64,000 bases of DNA from the NCBI GenBank assembly GCA_020073345.1, contig JAIQFI010000027.1, positions 22,650-86,649 of the forward strand, in the 5' to 3' direction. This document shows, piece after piece, positions 8,522 to 15,554 of the stretch. The notes beneath the pieces are model-generated. The model had not been told where the DNA came from, made no database searches, and worked only from the letters and a program-made list of their open reading frames with translations. The DNA comes from Terriglobia bacterium (GTDB lineage Bacteria > Acidobacteriota > Terriglobia > Bryobacterales > Bryobacteraceae). The translations under genes and the position numbers were made by a program. How positions within the stretch are numbered: the stretch's first letter is position 1; each line of letters begins with the position of its first letter.

Positions 8522-10312
8522 TTGCAGCCGCTACTCATTTATGATGGCCGGTGCGGTTTCTGCCGCATCTGGGTCGACTATGGGAAGCGGCTCACCGGCG
8601 AGCGGATCGACTACGCTCCGTCGCAGGAAGTGGGCGGCCGGTTTCCCCAAATTCCTCCTAAGTCGTTCTCCGAAGCGGTTCAGCTGGTCCGCGCTGACGG
8701 CTCGATTGCCAGCGGCGCATGCGCGGTATTTGAAACCCTCGGGCTTGAGCGGATCTACGAATCGTCACGCTGGGTTGCGGCGTTCTCGGAAGCCCTTTAC
8801 CGCTTCATCGCTCGGCGGCGGAGTTTCTTTTACTGGCTGACGCGGCTGACCTTCGGCAAGCGGATTGAACCGGCGCGGTTCGCCCTCACGCAATGGCTGT
8901 TCCTAAGATTGCTTGCGGCGATCTACATAGTGGCCTTCGCGTCGCTGGCGGTGCAGATGACCGGCCTTCTGGGCGAGCACGGCATATCTCCGGCCCATGA
9001 ATTCTTCGAACGGGTGGGGACGAATCTCGGCTGGATGCGCTGGTGGGCAGCGCCCAGCTTGTTTTGGTGGAATTCGACCGACCTAGTGCTTGCGGGCGCC
9101 GCATGGGCGGGCGTGGCGCTCGGAGCTGTTCTGCTCGCCGGCTACCTGGAGCGCCTCGCTCTGGTGTTGCTGTACGTGCTGTATCTTTCCTTCAGCCTGG
9201 CGGGTCAGGAGTTCCTGTCCTTCCAGTGGGATGCCTTGCTGCTCGAAACAGGATTCCTGGCGATCTTTTTCGGCCACACCAGAACCACGCAAAAGACCAT
9301 CGCGTGGCTGTATCGCTGGCTCGCATTTCGTCTGTATTTTCTGTCGGGGTTGGTGAAGCTGGCGAGCGGCGATCCGACCTGGCGCAGTTTGAGCGCGCTC
9401 GATTTCCATTACTGGACGCAGCCCTTGCCGACCATCGTCGCCTGGTACACCGATAAGCTGCCGCGATGGTTCCAGCACACGTCTACGTTCCTGGTTCTCG
9501 CGGTGGAACTGGGCGCGCCGTTCCTGATCTTCATGCCGCGACGGATCCGTTTGTTCGGCGCAGGATTACTGCTGGGCTTGGAAGCCCTGATCTTCCTCAC
9601 GGGCAATTACACGTTCTTCAACCTGCTGGCGGTGGCGATTACATTGTTTCTCTTTGATGATCAAGCGCTGCGCGGCATCGTGTGGACGCCTCGTCGGGTC
9701 CGCGAATGGCTCATGTCGGAGCCGGCGCGAACCGGACGAGCGGGCCGCCTGGCCGCTGCGGTGCTGACGCTGCTCATCCTGCCGCTCGGCCTGGTGCGGA
9801 TCTTGGAAAATATGACGCCGCAAGTGCCGGAGCCGCTTCAGGCGCTGGCCCGCTACACGTCGCCCTTTCAGGTGGTCAATTCCTACGGGTTGTTCGCAGT
9901 GATGACGACGGAGAGAATCGAGATCGTGGTCGAAGGGTCGGAGGATGGCGAGCAGTGGCGGGCGTACGAATTCCCGTATAAACCTGGAGATGTGTCCCGC
10001 GCACCGCGCTGGGCCGCGCCGTATCAGCCCCGCCTGGATTGGCAGATGTGGTTCGCCGCCTTGAGCGATTACCGCACCAACCCCTGGTTTGTGGCTTTCG
10101 TCGAGCGCTTGCTCGAAGGCTCTCCCGAAGTAGCCGCCTTGCTCGGGAAGAACCCGTTTCCGGATCATCCGCCGCGCTTCGTACGGGCGGTGACGTACGA
10201 CTACCGGTTCTCGACGTGGGAGGAGCATCGCGAAACGGGTGCCTGGTGGCATCGCGAGCCGCGTGGCCAGTATCTGCCGCCGGTGGGATTGCGCACTACG
10301 GCTTCAAAATAG
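8522..10312 (+). CDS. DCC-family thiol oxidoreductase-like domain fused to a lipase maturation factor-like membrane protein
   Basis: A 596-residue protein. Residues about 1-110 form a DUF393/DCC domain with the motif YDGRCGFCR (Cys11, Cys14), seen in putative thiol-disulfide oxidoreductases. From about residue 120 it is a lipase maturation factor (LMF) family membrane protein with several hydrophobic helices and the conserved GQEFLSFQWDALLLE segment, followed by a soluble C-terminal domain. In vertebrates LMF1 helps lipases fold in the endoplasmic reticulum; the bacterial role is unknown, and a redox/folding function at the membrane is inference. The only start in register with the DCC domain is TTG at 8522, with GAGG four bases upstream. 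The cytochrome c-like gene follows after 18 bp. Confidence 0.85.
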   Translation: MQPLLIYDGRCGFCRIWVDYGKRLTGERIDYAPSQEVGGRFPQIPPKSFSEAVQLVRADGSIASGACAVFETLGLERIYESSRWVAAFSEALYRFIARRRSFFYWLTRLTFGKRIEPARFALTQWLFLRLLAAIYIVAFASLAVQMTGLLGEHGISPAHEFFERVGTNLGWMRWWAAPSLFWWNSTDLVLAGAAWAGVALGAVLLAGYLERLALVLLYVLYLSFSLAGQEFLSFQWDALLLETGFLAIFFGHTRTTQKTIAWLYRWLAFRLYFLSGLVKLASGDPTWRSLSALDFHYWTQPLPTIVAWYTDKLPRWFQHTSTFLVLAVELGAPFLIFMPRRIRLFGAGLLLGLEALIFLTGNYTFFNLLAVAITLFLFDDQALRGIVWTPRRVREWLMSEPARTGRAGRLAAAVLTLLILPLGLVRILENMTPQVPEPLQALARYTSPFQVVNSYGLFAVMTTERIEIVVEGSEDGEQWRAYEFPYKPGDVSRAPRWAAPYQPRLDWQMWFAALSDYRTNPWFVAFVERLLEGSPEVAALLGKNPFPDHPPRFVRAVTYDYRFSTWEEHRETGAWWHREPRGQYLPPVGLRTTASK

Positions 10313-10330
10313 TTGTGATAGTCTCTGGTC

Positions 10331-10777
10331 ATGCGAGCCCTGGTTCTGCTCCTTCTGGCCGGTATCCTGCTAGCCCAAGCTCCTCCCGCGCCGGCTCCGG
10401 CGCCCAAGGCTGTCGGGACTATGAGCGAGCTGATGATCGATGTGGTTTACCCGACCTCGAACGCAGTGTTCTATATTTTTCGCGAGCCGCCCAAGAACCA
10501 GGTGGATTGGGACAACTTCAAGACCCAGGCTTTGACGCTGGCTGAATCGGCGAACCTTCTAATGATGCCCTCACGCGCGCGGGATCAGGACAAGTGGATG
10601 GCGGACGCGAAGCTCCTGTGGGATGTCGGTAATAAGGCGTACCGGGCAGCGCAGGCCAAGAACCTCGAGGCGATTCTCGCGTTGAACGACGAACTCAACA
10701 CCGCTTGCGTCCAGTGCCACATGGACTATCGTCAGGCGTACGGCCGCCGTCCGACTGGCGCCAAGCAGCAGAAATAG
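10331..10777 (+). CDS. Exported class II (cytochrome c'-like) c-type cytochrome
   Basis: A 148-residue exported protein: signal peptide to about residue 16, a proline/alanine linker (PAPAPAP), then a mostly helical domain with a single haem-binding CVQCH motif near the C-terminus (Cys126, Cys129, His130). A C-terminal haem motif on a four-helix bundle is the layout of cytochrome c'/c556 proteins, which carry electrons or bind NO/CO in the periplasm. The start ATG at 10331 has no good ribosome binding site; TAGTCT lies 6 nt before it. It is 18 bp after the DCC/LMF gene. The next operon has its own promoter starting at 10799. Confidence 0.85.
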   Translation: MRALVLLLLAGILLAQAPPAPAPAPKAVGTMSELMIDVVYPTSNAVFYIFREPPKNQVDWDNFKTQALTLAESANLLMMPSRARDQDKWMADAKLLWDVGNKAYRAAQAKNLEAILALNDELNTACVQCHMDYRQAYGRRPTGAKQQK

Positions 10778-10798
10778 GCCCGCGGGCGCCCGCTCGCC

Positions 10799-10827
10799 TT
10801 GACTCTGAAGATCTTGTGCAGTAACAT
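10799..10827 (+). promoter_or_regulatory. Sigma70-type promoter of the DLxGxW/DUF6152 operon
   Basis: TTGACT (10799-10804), a 17-bp spacer and TAACAT (10822-10827). The ATG at 10868 lies about 34 nt after the expected transcription start, behind AGGAGA. The promoter excludes the longer frame beginning with TTG at 10799. Confidence 0.6.
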
Positions 10828-10867
10828 CTTAGCCGTGCCGCGGGCACGCTCAGGAGAAGCGAGTTTC

Positions 10868-11689
10868 ATGCGAAATTGGATTTCGGCGGCAACCGCAGCG
10901 ATGGCGTTGTTGATGCTCGCGGCGACCCCCACTCCCAGCCGGGCGCAAGCTCAAAATCAGGCTTACAAGGCGCCGAAAGCCGCCGATGGGCATCCCGACC
11001 TGGGCGGAATCTGGCAGTACATGGGCACGGCCAACTGGGATCTCCAGGATCATCCCGCCGAGCCAGGTCCAATGTGGCAAACGGGGGCGATCGGAGCGGT
11101 TCCTGCCGGGCAGAGCGTGGTCGAAGGTGGCGGCGAGATCCCCTACCTGCCTGCGGCGGCGGCGAAGAAGAAGCAGAATTTCGAGAACCGGCGCACGCTC
11201 GATCCGGAAGCGAAGTGCTATCTGCCGGGTATTCCTCGAGCGAACTACATGCCGTATCCGTTCCAGATCGTGCAGTCGCCGCGCGGGATACTGTTCGTTT
11301 ACGAGTACGCCACCGCCAATCGCATGGTCAACATGGGGAAGCCCCAAGAGGCGGGCTCCGATACATGGATGGGAACCAACTACGGGCATTGGGAGGGCGA
11401 CACGCTGGTGGTGGACGTCACCGGCCTGAATGGGCTGGCGTGGTTTGACCGCGCGGGCGATTTCGCCAGCAGCAAGCTCCACGTGGTGGAGCGCTTTACG
11501 CGCACGAGTCCTTATCACCTCACCTACGAAGCCACCATTGAAGATCCGTCGGTCTTCTCGCGGCCCTGGAAGATCAGTCTGCCGCTGTACAAGAGAATGG
11601 AAAAGAACGCACAACTGCTGGAGTTCAAGTGCGTGGAGTTCGCCGAAGAGCTGCTGTACGGACAGTTTAAGAAACAACCTGCCAAGTAA
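10868..11689 (+). CDS. Exported Acidobacteria-type protein with DLxGxW and GHWxGDTLVV motifs
   Basis: A 273-residue exported protein of a family common in Solibacter-type genomes and without known function. It has a signal peptide ending near SRAQA, an N-terminal GHPDLGGIWQ motif (about residue 44) and a C-terminal module with GHWEGDTLVVDVTGLN, an ERFTR segment and the DP-x-PW pattern (IEDPSVFSRPW). The product of the gene at 12133 shares these motifs in the same order, so they are paralogues. The start is ATG 10868 with AGGAGA upstream and a promoter at 10799-10827. It is first in an operon with 11 and 9 bp gaps to the following genes. A periplasmic binding or enzymatic role is possible but not shown. 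Confidence 0.8.
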   Translation: MRNWISAATAAMALLMLAATPTPSRAQAQNQAYKAPKAADGHPDLGGIWQYMGTANWDLQDHPAEPGPMWQTGAIGAVPAGQSVVEGGGEIPYLPAAAAKKKQNFENRRTLDPEAKCYLPGIPRANYMPYPFQIVQSPRGILFVYEYATANRMVNMGKPQEAGSDTWMGTNYGHWEGDTLVVDVTGLNGLAWFDRAGDFASSKLHVVERFTRTSPYHLTYEATIEDPSVFSRPWKISLPLYKRMEKNAQLLEFKCVEFAEELLYGQFKKQPAK

Positions 11690-11700
11690 GGAGCGTTGCG

Positions 11701-12123
11701 ATGAAGAAATTATTGTGGGCTATGAGCGTTTGCGTGGGGCTGCTGCTGGCCGCATCGGCGCCGGCGTGGGCGCACCATGCGTTCCAGGCGGAGTTCGACC
11801 AGCGCAAGCCGATCAAACTGGAAGGCAAAGTCACGGACATGGAGTGGATCAACCCGCATGCCTGGATCCACATCGACGTGAAGAATCCGGACGGCACGGT
11901 GACCAACTGGATGGTGGAATGTGGCAGTCCGAACATCATGCTGCGGCGCGGATTCACCAAGCGGTCTCTGGAAACGGGCACGGATATCGTCGTGCAGGGT
12001 TACCAGGCCAAGAACGGATCATTGCGCGCCAACGGCAGCAGCGTGACGTTCGCGGATGGGAAGAAGCTGTTCGTCGGCGGGTCGAACCCGGACTTGCCGG
12101 AGAACGATCAAAAGAAGCAATAG
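11701..12123 (+). CDS. DUF6152-type exported protein
   Basis: A 140-residue exported protein matching the DUF6152 pattern: signal peptide, then HHAFQAEFDQ, a K-x-EGKVTDMEWINPHAWI segment, and a small beta-rich domain of OB-fold character with single Cys (VECGSP). Two adjacent His directly after the predicted cleavage site (AWA-HHAF) could bind a metal at the mature N-terminus; this is inference. A strong AAGGAG ribosome binding site lies before the ATG, and the gene sits between two DLxGxW paralogues with gaps of 11 and 9 bp. The family often accompanies DLxGxW proteins in Acidobacteria, to my knowledge without an assigned function. Confidence 0.85.
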   Translation: MKKLLWAMSVCVGLLLAASAPAWAHHAFQAEFDQRKPIKLEGKVTDMEWINPHAWIHIDVKNPDGTVTNWMVECGSPNIMLRRGFTKRSLETGTDIVVQGYQAKNGSLRANGSSVTFADGKKLFVGGSNPDLPENDQKKQ

Positions 12124-12132
12124 GAGGTTGCC

Positions 12133-13173
12133 ATGCGACGACTTGTGTTCACAGCGATCGCGCTTACGGCGTTGCCGCTGGCGGCGCAGACGGCGAAGCC
12201 CGCCGCCAAAGCGAACAAATCATACACGGCCCCGAAAACTCCTTGGGGCGATCCTGACTTGCAGGGACAATGGCCAGCGACGGCCAACATCCCGATGCAG
12301 CGGCCTGCGAACCTGGGCGATCGGGCGACGTTGACTCCGGAAGAACTGAAGCAACGCGAAAGCCAGGCTGCGCGCACAGCCGAAGCGGACAGCGAGGAGT
12401 TCGTCTCTTCGGACACCACGGTCAACATCAATCCGCCCGGATACTGGGTGGAGCACGGCAAGCCGCACCCCCAGGCGTCGCTGGTAGTGGATCCGCCCAA
12501 CGGGAGAATTCCGCCGTTGACACCGGCAGGCCAGGCGTACGCCAAGAGCCTGCGCGGCGGGCTTGGACCCGGCAGCCATTTCCCGGAGAAGGTGGATACC
12601 TACGAAGATTTCGATTTCTACAGCCGCTGCATCACGCGCGGCCTGGTGAGCAGCATGCTGCCGACGCTCTATAACTTCGGCAATGAAATCGTACAGGCTC
12701 CCGGAGTCGTGGTGATTCGCAATGAGATGATCCATGAGACGCGCGTGATCCCGCTCGACGGGCGCCCGCACGTCGGCAAGGGATTACAGACCTACATTGG
12801 CGATTCACGCGGCCATTGGGACGGCGACACGCTCGTGGTCGAGACCACCAACCTGAACAACAAGACCGGCACCGGCGGCGGTTTCTTCAGTGACGCGGCC
12901 GTACTGACCGAGAAGTTCCGCCGCATCGCCAAGGACGAACTGAGCTACGACCTGACAGTCAACGATCCGAAGACCTGGACGGCGCCCTTCACCATCCACA
13001 TGCCGTACAAAGAGGATCCCAACTACACCATCTACGAGTACGCCTGCCACGAAGGCAACTATATGATGATCGACGCCCTCACCGGGGCTCGCGCTCTGGA
13101 GAAGGAAGGCGTGAACGTAAAGGTGGATAACGACAACTTCGTGCGGAAGCTGGGAGAGGCTCCTAAGAAGTAG
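12133..13173 (+). CDS. Exported Acidobacteria-type protein with DLxGxW motif (paralogue of 10868)
   Basis: A 346-residue exported protein: signal peptide to about residue 18 (PLAAQ), an alanine/lysine-rich linker, the WGDPDLQGQW motif (about 38-47), a long middle section with a single Cys in SRCITRGLV, then GHWDGDTLVVETTNLN and a LTEKFRR/L-x-YDLTVNDPKTW module. It is about 70 residues longer than its paralogue at 10868. AGGAGG lies 5 nt before the ATG. Its stop codon directly abuts the stop of the convergent LigB-type dioxygenase gene, leaving no space for a terminator. Function unknown. Confidence 0.8.
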   Translation: MRRLVFTAIALTALPLAAQTAKPAAKANKSYTAPKTPWGDPDLQGQWPATANIPMQRPANLGDRATLTPEELKQRESQAARTAEADSEEFVSSDTTVNINPPGYWVEHGKPHPQASLVVDPPNGRIPPLTPAGQAYAKSLRGGLGPGSHFPEKVDTYEDFDFYSRCITRGLVSSMLPTLYNFGNEIVQAPGVVVIRNEMIHETRVIPLDGRPHVGKGLQTYIGDSRGHWDGDTLVVETTNLNNKTGTGGGFFSDAAVLTEKFRRIAKDELSYDLTVNDPKTWTAPFTIHMPYKEDPNYTIYEYACHEGNYMMIDALTGARALEKEGVNVKVDNDNFVRKLGEAPKK

Positions 13174-14166
13174 TTAATCCCAGTACACGAAGGCCATTGC
13201 GTTACCAGTGCCGGCTTCCGAGCGATAGCACGGGACGTAGTCGACCTTGTGATACTTGCGCCCCGCCGCGTTCATAGCGGCGATCACCGGGTACCAGTTC
13301 TTAGTTTCGGCGGTCCCGACCTTGAAGACATTCTCGGGAATCTTCTCGAGCGCAGCCTCATCGCCCTTCTCCATCGCGTTGAGGATGGTCTTGTCCAGAT
13401 CCTCGTCGATCACGAAATGCGTCAGTCCTCCAGAGGCCATGAGCGCCACGCGGCCGTAACCCTTGAAATTCTTGATCGCGCGATACAGCGCGTGACCGAA
13501 CTGGAGGCACCGCGCGTTCTTGGGCACGTTGTGCGGGAAATGGACGTTCAGGATAATCGGCACGCTAGGCGGAGGCGTGTCGCCCAGGATCGAGTGATAC
13601 AGAAATCCGTACGCGTGGGGAATACCGCCGCGCGGCGCGGCTTTGGGTGTGATGTCCGATTGCGCCAGATCAAAGTTCTCCGCGGCCAGGGAATCGAGGA
13701 TATGATCCGCCAGCTCCGACGCGCCGGGGTAGGTCGCGCCCTCCGTCGGCGAATTGCCGGGCTCGGCGATGTTCAGGCCAGGAGCGTCCTCATGCAGGTG
13801 CTGCACGTTCTTGATCTGGGCGCCGCGATAGACGGTGATCGAAGGCGTCAGACCTTCATCGAAAAATTCGCGCTGGTCATTACCCAAAATAACGACCGCG
13901 TCGGGCGCCGTTTCTTTGAACTTTTTGCCGAGCACTTCCATCGCCCTGCGGCACTGCTGGAAACGGTCGCGCCGGACCTCTACGGTGACCTGGTCGGCGA
14001 ATCCGGGCGCGCGCTCCTTCAGTAAAGTTTCGAAGTCGTAGGTCTTACCGCGGAACCAATGTTTCTTGTTCTCGCGATCGGCTTTCGCGCGCAAATCCCA
14101 TTGCTCCGGTGGCGTCGATAGCAGAGGTCCGTGAGACGATCCAATACCCAGTACGATTTCTGCCAT
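13174..14166 (-). CDS. LigB-type class III extradiol dioxygenase
   Basis: A 330-residue protein of the LigB superfamily, non-haem Fe(II) enzymes that open catechol-type rings between adjacent hydroxyl groups. His12 in GIGSSHGPLL aligns with the first iron ligand of protocatechuate 4,5-dioxygenase LigB; further conserved features are VILGNDQREFF, a second His in FPHNVP, and GLTHFVIDEDLD. The chain is longer than LigB (about 300). No LigA-type small subunit is encoded beside it, so it may act alone like gallate or DesZ-type enzymes; the substrate is not determinable. The ATG at 14166 has a TACACT box 12 nt upstream and no clear Shine-Dalgarno. The adjacent gene upstream on the same strand encodes a solute-binding protein. 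Confidence 0.85.
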   Translation of the reverse strand: MAEIVLGIGSSHGPLLSTPPEQWDLRAKADRENKKHWFRGKTYDFETLLKERAPGFADQVTVEVRRDRFQQCRRAMEVLGKKFKETAPDAVVILGNDQREFFDEGLTPSITVYRGAQIKNVQHLHEDAPGLNIAEPGNSPTEGATYPGASELADHILDSLAAENFDLAQSDITPKAAPRGGIPHAYGFLYHSILGDTPPPSVPIILNVHFPHNVPKNARCLQFGHALYRAIKNFKGYGRVALMASGGLTHFVIDEDLDKTILNAMEKGDEAALEKIPENVFKVGTAETKNWYPVIAAMNAAGRKYHKVDYVPCYRSEAGTGNAMAFVYWD

Positions 14167-14178
14167 ATGTGAATCTTG

Positions 14179-14184
14179 AGTGTA
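14179..14184 (-). promoter_or_regulatory. Candidate -10 box (TACACT) before the LigB-type gene
   Basis: TACACT on the minus strand ends 12 nt before the ATG at 14166, within the 21-bp gap after the binding-protein gene. It would allow the dioxygenase to be transcribed separately with a very short leader. Confidence 0.3.
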
Positions 14185-14187
14185 CTA

Positions 14188-15249
14188 CTACTTGAAAGCC
14201 AGTTTGGCTTTTTGGTCTTGCTCCGCCTTGACGGAAGGGCCGAACAGATTTTCGAAGAAATGTTCGCGGACCAGCCGCTCCACGACGCTGTTATCGATCA
14301 CCTTGTGGAAGTCGTAAGCCTTAAGCTGGGCGCCGATCTGCGCGTCGGCCTGATGCTCTTGGATCCACTGCACCGCCGGAGCCAGCACGTAGGGTACGCG
14401 CTCGTAGGATTCAGCTTTGCGGTCATGATCGTACAACCGTTCCACGTCGGCCGGGGTCTGCGGATCGTACACCGCGTAGGCCTTCACCGCCATCGCTTTG
14501 TCGTCGTAGTAGCGCTTGATGCCTTCGGCCTGCGCCTTGATCAGCAGCTCAGGCAGCTTCGGATTGGCCGCGATGACGCTCTTCTTGAAAACATACGCCA
14601 TGGGCGCGTAGAGATCCTGATAATCCGCCAGATTGGCGATTTCCTTGAAGCCCTGCGACTCGAGCTTGAAATAGGCAGGAGGAGGCAGCATGGTCGCGTC
14701 GACGCGTCCGCTGACCAGCGCGGCGACGCGGCCGTTGCCGTCGGTGCCCAGCGGGACCCACTGGATATCCCGGGAGGTCAGCCCGTTCTTCGCGAAAATC
14801 GCCAGCGCGAAGTTGTAGGGCGGGTCGCCGATCTGGCTGACGCCGAATCGCTTGCCCTTCAGATCCTTGACGCTTTTGACGTCCTTGCCGGTCATCATGG
14901 CGAACAAGCCGCGGTTCATGGGACTGCCCATGATCACCAGCGAGCCGTCCTTGGAGGCCGCGAGCATGGCCTGCTCCATCGGGTAGTTGGTGGCCTGGGC
15001 TTCCTCGCTCACGATCATCGCGATGCCGGCGGGATGGACGCCGAACACCATGGTCGCGTTCACGCCGTACTTTTGGTAGTAGCCGCCCTCTTTGGCGAGG
15101 AACAGCGGCCAGTTGGCGGGAGCCTTGGCCGGATAGTTGATGGTGACTTTCTGCGACGGCGCTTGCGCCTGCACATTTATTGCAACGACAGTGAGCGCGG
15201 CGGCCGCGACGGCGGCCGCGAGCAGACTGGTCAGGGTGAAGGTTCGCAT
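14188..15249 (-). CDS. ABC transporter substrate-binding protein (NMT1/TauA/SsuA type)
   Basis: A 353-residue exported solute-binding protein. The signal peptide ends about AQA; it is followed by the two-lobed NMT1/THI5-like fold with KAPANWPLFLAKEGGYYQKYG near the N-terminus and SVKDLKGKRFGVSQIGDPP in the middle, typical of binders for sulfonates, nitrate, thiamine precursors or aromatic acids. No permease or ATPase gene is nearby, so the transporter partner must lie elsewhere. A promoter with a perfect TATAAT precedes it (15286-15314). It is 21 bp upstream of the dioxygenase on the same strand, and uptake of that enzyme's substrate is a plausible but unproven role. Confidence 0.88.
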   Translation of the reverse strand: MRTFTLTSLLAAAVAAAALTVVAINVQAQAPSQKVTINYPAKAPANWPLFLAKEGGYYQKYGVNATMVFGVHPAGIAMIVSEEAQATNYPMEQAMLAASKDGSLVIMGSPMNRGLFAMMTGKDVKSVKDLKGKRFGVSQIGDPPYNFALAIFAKNGLTSRDIQWVPLGTDGNGRVAALVSGRVDATMLPPPAYFKLESQGFKEIANLADYQDLYAPMAYVFKKSVIAANPKLPELLIKAQAEGIKRYYDDKAMAVKAYAVYDPQTPADVERLYDHDRKAESYERVPYVLAPAVQWIQEHQADAQIGAQLKAYDFHKVIDNSVVERLVREHFFENLFGPSVKAEQDQKAKLAFK

Positions 15250-15285
15250 GTTGCCTCGCAGTCTTATAATGCCTTGCCAGAGGGG

Positions 15286-15314
15286 ATTATAGCGGCTCTG
15301 TTCGGCGAGCGCAA
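15286..15314 (-). promoter_or_regulatory. Promoter of the substrate-binding protein gene
   Basis: On the minus strand TTGCGC (15309-15314), 17-bp spacer, perfect TATAAT (15286-15291). The leader to the ATG at 15249 would be about 30 nt. Confidence 0.55.
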
Positions 15315-15326
15315 AGCTCAGCTAAG

Positions 15327-15554
15327 ATGAGAGCAGGGTGTTGCATGGTCACACACGACGCATTTAGGCTTGCGCTGATGACGACGATCGTGGCAACGAC
15401 GATTGTCATCGTGCGCCGCGTCGGTCCTCTTTTTACGGACGCGATTCAAGATCTTGCGGATCACTTTCGAGGCGGACCCCGGCCGCCATCGCACCCGTTA
15501 CCTGGTGATGATTCCGTAGTGATCAGGCGGCGAAGCACCGCGCGGGATCAGTAA
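15327..15554 (+). CDS. Small single-span membrane protein, unknown family
   Basis: A 75-residue protein (69 if it starts at the second ATG, 15345). It has one hydrophobic helix (about residues 15-30, LALMTTIVATTIVIV), an amphipathic section (FTDAIQDLADHF) and a Gly/Pro/His-rich basic tail (RGGPRPPSHPLPGDD then VIRRRS). The alternation of helix, amphipathic section and basic tail is unlike a random frame and looks like a genuine small protein. Its end overlaps the 3' end of the convergent NamZ fusion gene by 7 bp. Function unknown. Confidence 0.5.
   Translation: MRAGCCMVTHDAFRLALMTTIVATTIVIVRRVGPLFTDAIQDLADHFRGGPRPPSHPLPGDDSVVIRRRSTARDQ

Noticed and set aside
10799..10867. TTG start for the first DLxGxW gene
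   Set aside because: The TTG is the -35 box of the promoter; the signal peptide begins at ATG 10868.
13249..14025. Open frame of 258 codons antisense to the dioxygenase
   Set aside because: Shadow of the LigB-type gene; the minus-strand product has clear family motifs.
14176..15330. Long open frame (384 codons) on the plus strand
   Set aside because: It is antisense to the clear substrate-binding protein gene, lacks homology and a signal for translation, and exists because of high GC content.
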